NCBI GenBank assembly: GCA_021205365.1
Contig: JAJPXP010000038.1
Span: 1 to 42,336, forward strand
Source of the DNA: Clostridia bacterium
GTDB taxonomy: Bacteria > Bacillota > Clostridia > Oscillospirales > Butyricicoccaceae
DNA: 42,336 bases
Direction: 5' to 3'
Below are positions 8,043-16,020 of this stretch, in pieces. How positions within the stretch are numbered: the stretch's first letter is position 1; every line of letters begins with the position of its first letter. The notes beneath the pieces were generated by a model, which worked only from the letters and a program-made list of their open reading frames with translations, had not been told where the DNA came from and did not search any database. The translations under genes and the position numbers were made by a program.

Positions 8043-10501
8043 TGCAGACAGAAACGGTTTGCCGTGTTGCGATTTCCGGCGCTGCTTATGCGTTTGACCG
8101 GCTGTATGATTATAACATTCCTGCGGATTTGTCAGAGAAAGTGCGGCCAGGTGTGCGTGTGATTGTCCCGTTTGGCCGTGGAAGCCGTACCCGTGAAGCA
8201 ATTGTTGTGCGTATGGGCTGTGACCCCCATGCTGATTATGACCGTAAGGAAATTGTTCAGGTGCTGGACGCACAGCCTGTGCTGGACAGCCATATGCTGA
8301 CGCTGGCTGCATACATGTGCTCCAGCCTGTTCTGCACGTTTTATGATTGCGCACATGCCATGCTCCCAGCTGGTCTGTGGTTTCATAAAATCGAACGGTA
8401 CACACTGGCAAAGGAAATGACAGAGGAAAAACGTGCTGAACTGGCACAACATTCTGCTGTGTTGCAGTTATTTACCAAACGGAAACATACAATTTCTGCA
8501 AAGGACATTGAAAAGAAGTTCTCCTCAATTCCTTTGGATGAGCTGGATGCTTTGTGCCAGAATGGGATTCTCATTCAATCCAGTGAGTTTGACCGCCGCA
8601 TCAATGATAAAACCATCACAATGTATGGTCTGGGCATGCCGGAAGAGGAAGCGATGAGGCTTGCGGAACGAGGTAGAAGCCCTGTCCGTATGGATGTCAT
8701 CAGTGTATTGTCCCATGAAGGGCAGATGAGCCGGGATGACCTGAAATATATGACTGGTGCGAGTGATGCTGTCATCCGAGCCATGGTACAGAAGGGGCTT
8801 TTGCAGAAATGGGAGGAAGAAACCTTTCGGCTGCCGGAACGGATGGAATTGCCTGAAAAGCAGGATTATATACTCAGCCCATCGCAGCAGGATGCATATG
8901 ATCGTATGGAACCGTTGCTCCTGTCAGAAAAGCCAGAGGCGGCTTTATTATACGGCGTCACAGGCAGCGGCAAAACACAAATTTATTTAAAGTTGATTGA
9001 GCGCGTTCTGCAGGAAGGAAAAAGTGCGATTGTTCTGGTACCGGAAATCGGATTGACGCCACAGTTTATCCGTCGGTTTATGGTACAGTTTGGTGACTGT
9101 ACCGCAGTCCTGCATTCTGCGCTGTCTGTCGGGGAACGGTATGACAGCTGGAAACGCATCAAATCCGGTGCGGCTCGTGTCATTGTCGGCACACGTTCTG
9201 CAGTTTTTGCTCCGGCGCAACGGCTTGGGCTGATTGTTCTCGATGAAGAACAGGATGATGCTTATAAATCTGAAAACACCCCGCGTTATCACGCGCGGGA
9301 TATCGCCAAATACCGTGCGATGCAGGAAAATGCACTGGTTGTATTTGGTTCAGCGACACCGTCAGTAGAGACCTTCTATGGTGCAGAACATGGCAGATAC
9401 CCGATGATGACTCTGCGTGACCGCTATGCGGGAACCAGGCTCCCTCAAGTAACCATTGCAGATATGCGCGGGCTGACCCGTCAGGGCTATACCAGCGCAA
9501 TCGGACCAGTGCTTCGGCAGGCGATGGAGAGCTGCTTTGCGCAGGGACATCAGTGTATTTTGTTTTTGAATAGGCGCGGTGCTGCAAAACAGGTAACCTG
9601 CACCGCTTGCGGCTGGACACCCGAATGCCCGTCCTGCAGTGTTTCCATGACATATCATTCTGTAAATCACCGCCTGATGTGTCATTACTGCGGGCACAGT
9701 GAATCATTGCCGCATTTGTGTCCCGATTGTGGCAGTACCCATCTGAAAACCGAGGGAATTGGGACACAGCGGCTGGAGACCGAATTGCAGGAGCTGTTTC
9801 CCGATAGAAAAGTACTGCGTATGGATGCAGACACAACGGGTACAAAGGGCGCGCATGCAAAGCTGTTAGAGCAGTTTGCACATGGAGAAGCAGATATCCT
9901 GCTTGGTACGCAAATGGTTACGAAGGGACTCGACTTTGATCGTGTCACGCTGGTTGGTATCATTGATGCAGACCAGTCCCTGTTTGCACAGGACTACCGT
10001 GCGCGGGAGCGTACATTTTCGCTGTTGACACAGGTTGTCGGACGTGCCGGACGGCGTGAAACGCAGGGACATGCTGTCATTCAGACCTATTGCCCGGAAC
10101 ATGCTGTTATCTTGAACGCAGCCCGGCAGGATTATGAACGGTTTTATGAATCGGAAATTGAGTTGAGACATGCATTGCAATGTCCACCCGCAGCACAGAT
10201 TGTCGTCCTGACAGCTGCTGCGGAAAAAGAACGTGATGTATTGGAAGCTTTGGTGGCAGTCAAAAGCAGGATAGAAGGTCTCATGGCGGGACAATTTGCT
10301 GATTTTTGTTATCCTGTACTTGGGCCTGCACCTGCATCGGTTGTACGCGTACAGAACCGCTATCGTTACCATCTTTCTATCCGGTGCCCGGAGGGAAAGC
10401 GCAGAAGGGAACTGATTGGCGGGATTCTGCGTGAATTTGCTGCAAATCCAAAATTCCGTGGCGTGACGTTATTTGCCGACATGAATCCGATGCATTTTTA
10501 A
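8042..10501 (+). CDS. priA: Primosomal protein N' (replication restart helicase PriA)
   Basis: A superfamily 2 helicase of 819 residues that reloads the replisome at stalled forks. After the N-terminal DNA-binding part, the helicase core shows Walker A GVTGSGKT (about 305-312), Walker B DEEQ (401-404) and GSATPS. Between the lobes lies a zinc region with eight cysteines in four CxxC pairs (from CTACGW to CPDCGS). The start is ambiguous: ATG 8042 overlaps the last base of coaBC, and GTG 8039 gives one extra residue; AGGAA at 8026-8030 fits either. A long intact gene with no sign of damage. Confidence 0.95.
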   Translation: MQTETVCRVAISGAAYAFDRLYDYNIPADLSEKVRPGVRVIVPFGRGSRTREAIVVRMGCDPHADYDRKEIVQVLDAQPVLDSHMLTLAAYMCSSLFCTFYDCAHAMLPAGLWFHKIERYTLAKEMTEEKRAELAQHSAVLQLFTKRKHTISAKDIEKKFSSIPLDELDALCQNGILIQSSEFDRRINDKTITMYGLGMPEEEAMRLAERGRSPVRMDVISVLSHEGQMSRDDLKYMTGASDAVIRAMVQKGLLQKWEEETFRLPERMELPEKQDYILSPSQQDAYDRMEPLLLSEKPEAALLYGVTGSGKTQIYLKLIERVLQEGKSAIVLVPEIGLTPQFIRRFMVQFGDCTAVLHSALSVGERYDSWKRIKSGAARVIVGTRSAVFAPAQRLGLIVLDEEQDDAYKSENTPRYHARDIAKYRAMQENALVVFGSATPSVETFYGAEHGRYPMMTLRDRYAGTRLPQVTIADMRGLTRQGYTSAIGPVLRQAMESCFAQGHQCILFLNRRGAAKQVTCTACGWTPECPSCSVSMTYHSVNHRLMCHYCGHSESLPHLCPDCGSTHLKTEGIGTQRLETELQELFPDRKVLRMDADTTGTKGAHAKLLEQFAHGEADILLGTQMVTKGLDFDRVTLVGIIDADQSLFAQDYRARERTFSLLTQVVGRAGRRETQGHAVIQTYCPEHAVILNAARQDYERFYESEIELRHALQCPPAAQIVVLTAAAEKERDVLEALVAVKSRIEGLMAGQFADFCYPVLGPAPASVVRVQNRYRYHLSIRCPEGKRRRELIGGILREFAANPKFRGVTLFADMNPMHF

Positions 10502-10541
10502 AGAAAATAGAGTATATTGATAAAAGATAGAGGAGAATAAT

Positions 10542-11036
10542 ATGGCTGTTAGAGAAATTATCAAGGATCCAGATCCAATTCTGTATAAAAAGTGCCACGC
10601 CGTCACAAAATTTGACAAGAAGCTGGCATCCATTCTCGAAGATATGGCACAGACCATGTTGGCTGCAAACGGTGTAGGCCTTGCTGGCCCGCAGATCGGC
10701 TTTATGCGCCGCGTCTGTGTCGTGCTGGATACACTGGACAACGATAAGATCATTGAAATGGTAAACCCGGAGGTTGTTGAAACCGAAGGGGAACAGACAG
10801 GCGGGGAAGGCTGCTTGAGTTTCCCGGACAAGTTCGGCCTCGTTACCCGTCCGCGCATCGTTACGGTGCGGGCACAGGATAGAAATGGTGAATGGTTTAC
10901 CGTGAAGTCTCAGGATCTGACTGCCCGCGCATTTCTGCATGAGATTGATCATCTGGATGGTCATGTTTTTACAGAGAAGGTAACGGAATATATTACCTTA
11001 GATGATCAGGCGGAAGAAGAAGGCGAAGAAGCATGA
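10542..11036 (+). CDS. def: Peptide deformylase
   Basis: A 164-residue deformylase that removes the formyl group from N-terminal formylmethionine of new proteins. All three family motifs are intact: GVGLAGPQ (44-51), EGCLS (89-93, metal-binding Cys91) and HEIDH (133-137, with two His ligands and the catalytic Glu134). The enzyme normally uses Fe2+. A ribosome-binding site GAGGAG precedes the ATG. Its stop codon overlaps the start of fmt, the enzyme that makes the formylated substrate, so the two are translationally coupled. Confidence 0.96.
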   Translation: MAVREIIKDPDPILYKKCHAVTKFDKKLASILEDMAQTMLAANGVGLAGPQIGFMRRVCVVLDTLDNDKIIEMVNPEVVETEGEQTGGEGCLSFPDKFGLVTRPRIVTVRAQDRNGEWFTVKSQDLTARAFLHEIDHLDGHVFTEKVTEYITLDDQAEEEGEEA

Positions 11037-11968
11037 GAATGGTCTTCATGGGAACACCGGATTTTGCAGTCAACTCTCTGGAACGGCTGATTGCAGACGG
11101 GCATGAGATTGTCGGCGTATTTACCCAGCCAGATAAGCCGCAGGGACGAAAAATGAAGCTGACTCCACCACCTGTCAAGCAGTTGGCCTTGACACATGAT
11201 ATTCCGGTTTATCAGCCGGAAACCTTCAAAAATGAGAGCCAGCTTGCATTGCTGCAGGAGTTAGATCCGGAAGTTATTGTAGTTGTTGCGTATGGCAAGC
11301 TGCTGCCGGGTTATGTGCTGGAACTGCCCCGATACGGCTGCATCAATGTGCACGGTTCGCTGTTGCCGAAATACCGCGGTGCAGCTCCCGTCCAGTGGAT
11401 GGTACTAAATGGCGAAAAAATTGCCGGCGTGACGACGATGTATATGGATCGTGGTCTGGATACCGGTGATATTCTTCTGGTAAGAAAAACCGAAGTCGGA
11501 GATAATGAAACAGCAGGAGAGCTGTTTGACCGTCTGGCTGCCATGGGTGCGGACCTGATTTCTGAAACGATCGGCAGATTGCCAGAGGGTATTGAGCGCA
11601 AGCCACAGGATGACAGCCAGTCCACCTATGTGTCTGTTCTCGATAAAAAAATGTCGGTGGTTGATTGGAACAAGCCTGCACAGGAGGTACACAATCTGAT
11701 TCGCGGGCTTGACCCGTGGCCGGTTGCAGTGACAAACCGCGATGATGTGCGTTTGAAGTTATTTCAGTCCCGGCTGACCGGCAAGACAACGGATATGCCG
11801 GCGGGTTCTGTCACCGAGGCAGACCCGAAAAAGGGATTGTTTGTTGCATGTGGTGACGGGCAGGTACTTCAGATTACAGAGATCCAGATGGTTGGCAAAA
11901 AACGTATGTCTGCGGGGGATTATCTGCGCGGACATGCAATAGATCCGGGAACTGTTCTCGGCAGCTGA
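11033..11968 (+). CDS. fmt: Methionyl-tRNA formyltransferase
   Basis: A 311-residue enzyme that formylates initiator Met-tRNA with 10-formyltetrahydrofolate. The N-terminal hydrolase-like domain begins MVFMGTPDFAV and contains the catalytic INVHGSLLPKYRGAAPVQW segment (Asn and His of the formyltransferase active site). The C-terminal OB-like domain (about 205-311) binds tRNA. It overlaps def by 4 nt (ATGA), the standard bacterial arrangement. Confidence 0.96.
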   Translation: MRMVFMGTPDFAVNSLERLIADGHEIVGVFTQPDKPQGRKMKLTPPPVKQLALTHDIPVYQPETFKNESQLALLQELDPEVIVVVAYGKLLPGYVLELPRYGCINVHGSLLPKYRGAAPVQWMVLNGEKIAGVTTMYMDRGLDTGDILLVRKTEVGDNETAGELFDRLAAMGADLISETIGRLPEGIERKPQDDSQSTYVSVLDKKMSVVDWNKPAQEVHNLIRGLDPWPVAVTNRDDVRLKLFQSRLTGKTTDMPAGSVTEADPKKGLFVACGDGQVLQITEIQMVGKKRMSAGDYLRGHAIDPGTVLGS

Positions 11969-11994
11969 GATATGGAATCAGGGAGGTCTTTTGA

Positions 11995-12729
11995 TTGTAT
12001 TACGGTTATGGATACGGCTATGGAAATGATGGCTGGTATGTTATCTGGCTCATTTTAATGGTTGCCTGTTTTGCATTTGCAGCCTGGACACAGGCTTCGG
12101 TCACCAGTAATTTCAAAAAATACTCCCGGGTTATGACGCGAAGAGGCATTACTGGTATGCAGGCTGCGCAGGCTGTCCTGCGTGCCAATGGCGTTACCGG
12201 TGTACAGTTTGCACGCATCAGCGGTAATCTGACGGATCATTACAATCCGCGGAATAATGTCATCAGCCTGTCTGCAGGCGTATATGATTCAAATTCTGTT
12301 GCCGCCGTAGGTGTTGCTGCACATGAGGCGGGACATGCTGTACAATATGCGACAGGCTATGGACCGATCCGGTTGCGCAATGCCATTATTCCGGTATGCA
12401 ATTTCGGGTCCAGACTGGCATGGCCGATGATGGTAATTGGCCTGGTGCTGAACACAGCATCACTGATTGGACTTGGCGTTTTGCTGTTTGCATTGGCTAC
12501 GTTGTTCCAGGTCATTACGCTTCCAGTAGAAATCAATGCATCCCGAAGGGCGTTGCAGGCATTGGAATCTACTGGGCTGCTGACACGGGATGAACTGCCG
12601 ATGGCGCGAAAGACGTTGTTTGCAGCGGCTATGACCTATGTTGCAGCGCTGGCAACTTCACTGGTTCAGCTGCTCCGTTTCATTCTGATTTTCCTGTCGA
12701 GAAATGGAGGTGGACGCCGCCGTGGCTGA
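11995..12729 (+). CDS. yugP: Zinc-dependent membrane metalloprotease, YugP family
   Basis: A 244-residue membrane protein of the YugP/neutral zinc metallopeptidase family (COG2738). The zinc motif HEAGH is at residues 110-114. A hydrophobic span follows the Tyr/Gly-rich N-terminus (about 13-33) and further spans lie after the active site (about 138-160, 163-180 and near the C-terminus). Substrate unknown. The TTG start at 11995 is set by GGGAGG, 9-14 nt upstream. The end of the gene contains the ribosome-binding site for rsmB. Confidence 0.88.
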   Translation: MYYGYGYGYGNDGWYVIWLILMVACFAFAAWTQASVTSNFKKYSRVMTRRGITGMQAAQAVLRANGVTGVQFARISGNLTDHYNPRNNVISLSAGVYDSNSVAAVGVAAHEAGHAVQYATGYGPIRLRNAIIPVCNFGSRLAWPMMVIGLVLNTASLIGLGVLLFALATLFQVITLPVEINASRRALQALESTGLLTRDELPMARKTLFAAAMTYVAALATSLVQLLRFILIFLSRNGGGRRRG

Positions 12730-14053
12730 GATTCATACAGCACGCGAAGCGGCTGCACGTACGTTGTTTGCAATCCGTGAGGAGTCTGCATGGAGCGCGC
12801 CAGCGCTTCGTAAATATGCTGCTGATCTGTCTTCGCGGGATGCAGCACTGGCAACTACATTAACAGGCGGTGTGCTGCAAAACCAGTCTATGTGTGATTT
12901 TTATCTCACACACTTTTCCAAAATCCGGCTGAAAAAGGTTCAGCCGCGTATTCTTGATATTTTACGCCTTGCGGTATACCAGATGGTCTGGCTTGACCGC
13001 ATTCCAAATTCTGCCGCAGTCAATGAAAGCGTAAAGCTGGCACATTCCCTGTGCCATGCGGATAAACAGACTGTTGGTTATGTCAATGGCCTTCTCCGTG
13101 CAATCGCGCGGAATATAGATAAGCTTCCTCAGCCGGACTGCGAGACAAAAGCAGAGTATTATTCTCTGCGGTACAGCCATCCGCAGTGGCTGACGGAGCT
13201 GTATCTGGAGCAATTCGGCATTAAACAGACCCGGCTGCTATTGGAAGCAGACAATCAGCCTGCACCCACTGTCCTGCGTGTCAATACCTTGCGTGCAGAC
13301 ATGGAACAGGTTCGGAATGAGCTTACAGGACAGGGGATTGCAGTACGGGCGCATGAAACCATTCCAAACTGCCTGACCGTTTCCGGCACTGGTACGATAG
13401 AAAAGCTGCCCACGTTTGCAGAAGGCCGTGTCACAGTTCAAGATGGCGCAAGCCAGATGAGCATATATGCGCTTGATCCGAAGCCGGAGAGTATGGTCCT
13501 GGATTGCTGTGCGGCTCCTGGTGGAAAGAGCTTTTTTGCAGCAGAACGCATGAATAATACCGGAAAAGTGATTTCCTGTGATGTATATGAGCACAAGCTG
13601 AAAAAGATACAGGAAGGTGCTGCGCGGCTTGGCTTGACGAATATTCGTACAGAGCTGCAGGATGCGTCGGTTTTCCGCCCGGAATGGGAGGGGGAATTTG
13701 ACGCCGTTCTCTGCGATGTACCGTGTTCTGGCATGGGCATTATCCGCAAAAAACCGGAAATCCGGTATAAAGAGGAAGAACCGCTGCGCACGCTCCCAGG
13801 TATACAGCTTGCTATTTTGAACAATGCATGCCGGTATGTAAAAGCAGGCGGGACATTGATATATTCAACGTGTACATTGCTGCGTCGGGAAAATGAAGAA
13901 ATTGTTGCGCAGTTTCTACAACTGCATCATGATTTTGAGAAAGAGGTTTTTTCGCTTCCAGTCTGTGAAAGTCCGGTGGACGGACACATCACTCTGTTGC
14001 CACAGGTTCACAATACGGATGGATTTTTTGTTGCAAAGCTGCGCAAAAGATAG
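12722..14053 (+). CDS. rsmB: 16S rRNA (cytosine-967-C5)-methyltransferase RsmB
   Basis: A 443-residue RsmB. Residues 1-135 form a NusB-like RNA-binding domain; the methyltransferase domain has the SAM motif CCAAPGGKS (262-270), PCSG (334-337) and YSTC (381-384), whose cysteines act in the m5C reaction. I chose GTG 12722 because AATGGAGGTGG (12703-12712) then forms its ribosome-binding site. The upstream ATG 12704 lies inside that site and has none of its own. The GTG start overlaps the end of yugP by 8 nt. Confidence 0.93.
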   Translation: MAEIHTAREAAARTLFAIREESAWSAPALRKYAADLSSRDAALATTLTGGVLQNQSMCDFYLTHFSKIRLKKVQPRILDILRLAVYQMVWLDRIPNSAAVNESVKLAHSLCHADKQTVGYVNGLLRAIARNIDKLPQPDCETKAEYYSLRYSHPQWLTELYLEQFGIKQTRLLLEADNQPAPTVLRVNTLRADMEQVRNELTGQGIAVRAHETIPNCLTVSGTGTIEKLPTFAEGRVTVQDGASQMSIYALDPKPESMVLDCCAAPGGKSFFAAERMNNTGKVISCDVYEHKLKKIQEGAARLGLTNIRTELQDASVFRPEWEGEFDAVLCDVPCSGMGIIRKKPEIRYKEEEPLRTLPGIQLAILNNACRYVKAGGTLIYSTCTLLRRENEEIVAQFLQLHHDFEKEVFSLPVCESPVDGHITLLPQVHNTDGFFVAKLRKR

Positions 14054-14129
14054 GATGGCATTCGTTCTGTTAAGGTATGATGATACATATTACAGGTATA
14101 ATTCATGATATTTTTATAACGAATTTATA

Positions 14130-14158
14130 TTGAAAAAATTTGCAAAATGGCTTACTAT
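14130..14158 (+). promoter_or_regulatory. Promoter for the rlmN-prkC-thiN unit
   Basis: TTGAAA (14130-14135), a 17-bp spacer and TACTAT (14153-14158). The predicted start near 14165 leaves about 60 nt before ATG 14227 but only about 8 nt before the alternative ATG 14173, which argues for the downstream rlmN start. Confidence 0.55.
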
Positions 14159-14226
14159 GGAGATGATAGTATATGCAAGACGCAATTGTGCGGAATTTTG
14201 GCATAATACTACCGGAGAATGCATTT

Positions 14227-15273
14227 ATGACAAAACCTGAGATCAAATGCCGGACTTTGCCGGAACTGAAAGAGGAATTGCGGAATATGGGTGAAAAACC
14301 ATTCCGTGCGGGGCAGATTTTTCAGTGGCTGCATCAGGGTATAGCGTCCTTTGATGAAATGACGAACATATCGAAGCAGCTTCGGGCAAAGCTGTCCGAA
14401 CAATACCTTCTGACTGCGCCGAAAATCCTGCGCAAACAGGTTTCCAGAGTTGATGGAACGATCAAATACTTATGGGAGCTGTATGACGGCAACTGTATTG
14501 AAAGCGTATTTATGCGTTACCACCATGGCAATTCAGCCTGTGTATCCTCTCAGGTTGGCTGCCGGATGGGATGCAAATTCTGTGCTTCCGGCATTGGCGG
14601 ACTTGTCCGCAGCCTGTCTGCCGGTGAAATTCTGGATCAGATTCTGTTTATGCAGAAGGATACCGGAGAACGGATTTCCAATATTGTTTTGATGGGAACC
14701 GGAGAACCTCTGGACAATTATGATAATGTCCTGCGCTTCATTCATCTGGTTGGAGCGGAGGAGGGATTACATATAGGGCAGCGGCATATATCTCTTTCCA
14801 CATCAGGGCTGGCAACGCAGATTGACCGTCTGGCACAGGAAAAGCTGCAGATCACACTGTCCATTTCCCTGCATTCGCCGGATAATGACAGCCGAAGTGC
14901 GATTATGCCGGTGAACAACAGCTTCCCGGTAGAACGTTTGATTGCATCCTGCAAAAATTATTTTGACATGACTGGACGCCGTATTTCGTATGAATATACT
15001 ATGATTGACGGTGTGAGTGACCGCCCATGGCAGGCAAGGAAGCTTGCAGAACTGCTGCGCGGCCGACCGGCGCATGTAAATTTAATTCCACTGAATCACG
15101 TAACGGAGAGCGGATTGCAGACCTCATCCAGAGAGCATGTTGCCGCTTTTCAAAATATTTTGGAAAAGAACGGAGTCACAGCAACCGTCCGGCGTACATT
15201 AGGACCGGATATTGATGCATCCTGCGGACAGCTGCGCCGCAGGCACATCGGTGAAACGTTCGGGAAAGAGTGA
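14227..15273 (+). CDS. rlmN: Dual-specificity 23S rRNA/tRNA adenine-C2 methyltransferase RlmN
   Basis: A 348-residue radical SAM enzyme that methylates A2503 of 23S rRNA and A37 of certain tRNAs. The cluster motif C112-x3-C116-x2-C119 (CRMGCKFC) and the distal Cys333 (DASCGQL), which carries the methyl intermediate in this family, are both present. The N-terminal segment TLPELKEELRNMGEKPFRAGQIFQWLH is typical right after the start. ATG 14227 has GGAGAA 7 nt upstream and gives the usual family length; ATG 14173 would add 18 atypical residues. Confidence 0.93.
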   Translation: MTKPEIKCRTLPELKEELRNMGEKPFRAGQIFQWLHQGIASFDEMTNISKQLRAKLSEQYLLTAPKILRKQVSRVDGTIKYLWELYDGNCIESVFMRYHHGNSACVSSQVGCRMGCKFCASGIGGLVRSLSAGEILDQILFMQKDTGERISNIVLMGTGEPLDNYDNVLRFIHLVGAEEGLHIGQRHISLSTSGLATQIDRLAQEKLQITLSISLHSPDNDSRSAIMPVNNSFPVERLIASCKNYFDMTGRRISYEYTMIDGVSDRPWQARKLAELLRGRPAHVNLIPLNHVTESGLQTSSREHVAAFQNILEKNGVTATVRRTLGPDIDASCGQLRRRHIGETFGKE

Positions 15274-15277
15274 TAGA

Positions 15278-16009
15278 ATGAAAGCATATGGCAAAACCGA
15301 TAAAGGTCTGATCCGTGCCAATAATCAGGATACTTTCCGGATTGATATTGCAGAAAACGGGCTTGGCTTCCTTGTTCTCTGCGATGGCATGGGCGGTGCG
15401 CGTGCAGGAAATATTGCAAGTGACCGTGCGGCAGAGCGTTTTCTCGAGCAGATCAAGACGGCGGACCCTGCACAGACAGATACGGATTCACTGGCCCAAA
15501 CGGTGGAGCAGGCTGTTGTATGTGCAAACACAGAGGTTTTTCAGCTGTCCCAGTCCTCTCCGGCATACAATGGCATGGGAACAACCCTTGTGGGAGGCAT
15601 CTGTGTTGATGACCGAGTAATTCTCGCGAATGTCGGCGATTCGCGTGCATACCTCATGGAAGGCGGCAAGATTGCCCAGATGACCTCGGATCATTCTCTG
15701 GTAGCGGAAATGGTCCGCTCCGGCCGGCTGACGCCAGAGGAGGCGCAGACCTATCCGGGACGCAATCTGATTACTCGGGCTGTTGGCGTTGATAGTGGGG
15801 TAGAGGCTGATCTGTATGAAATTACGATTCATGACGGTCAGACACTGCTGCTGTGTTCCGACGGCCTGAGCGGTTTGGTTCATGATACCGAGATTGCAGT
15901 AATTGTTGCAGAAGCAGCATCGCAGGAGGAAGCCTGCAATAAATTGATTTCGCGGGCATGTGAAGCCGGCGGAAATGACAATATTACAGTCGTTTTATAC
16001 ACCAAGTAG
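15278..16009 (+). CDS. stp: PP2C-type Ser/Thr protein phosphatase (Stp/PrpC)
   Basis: A 243-residue PPM-family phosphatase that reverses phosphorylation by the adjacent PASTA kinase. Metal-binding aspartates are at D18 (NQDTF) and D36 (DGMGG 36-40), with later motifs SDGLSGL and GGNDNITVV. Soluble, two Mn/Mg ions expected. ATG 15278 lies 4 nt after rlmN and starts MKAYGKTDKGLIRANNQD, the standard beginning of the family. It lies 11 nt before prkC, the conserved phosphatase-kinase pair of Gram-positives. Confidence 0.93.
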   Translation: MKAYGKTDKGLIRANNQDTFRIDIAENGLGFLVLCDGMGGARAGNIASDRAAERFLEQIKTADPAQTDTDSLAQTVEQAVVCANTEVFQLSQSSPAYNGMGTTLVGGICVDDRVILANVGDSRAYLMEGGKIAQMTSDHSLVAEMVRSGRLTPEEAQTYPGRNLITRAVGVDSGVEADLYEITIHDGQTLLLCSDGLSGLVHDTEIAVIVAEAASQEEACNKLISRACEAGGNDNITVVLYTK

Positions 16010-16020
16010 GAGACGTTAAA

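Noticed and set aside
9242-9253. PriA Walker B reads DEEQ rather than DEEH
   Set aside because: To my knowledge this variant is common in clostridial PriA proteins, so it is not a defect.
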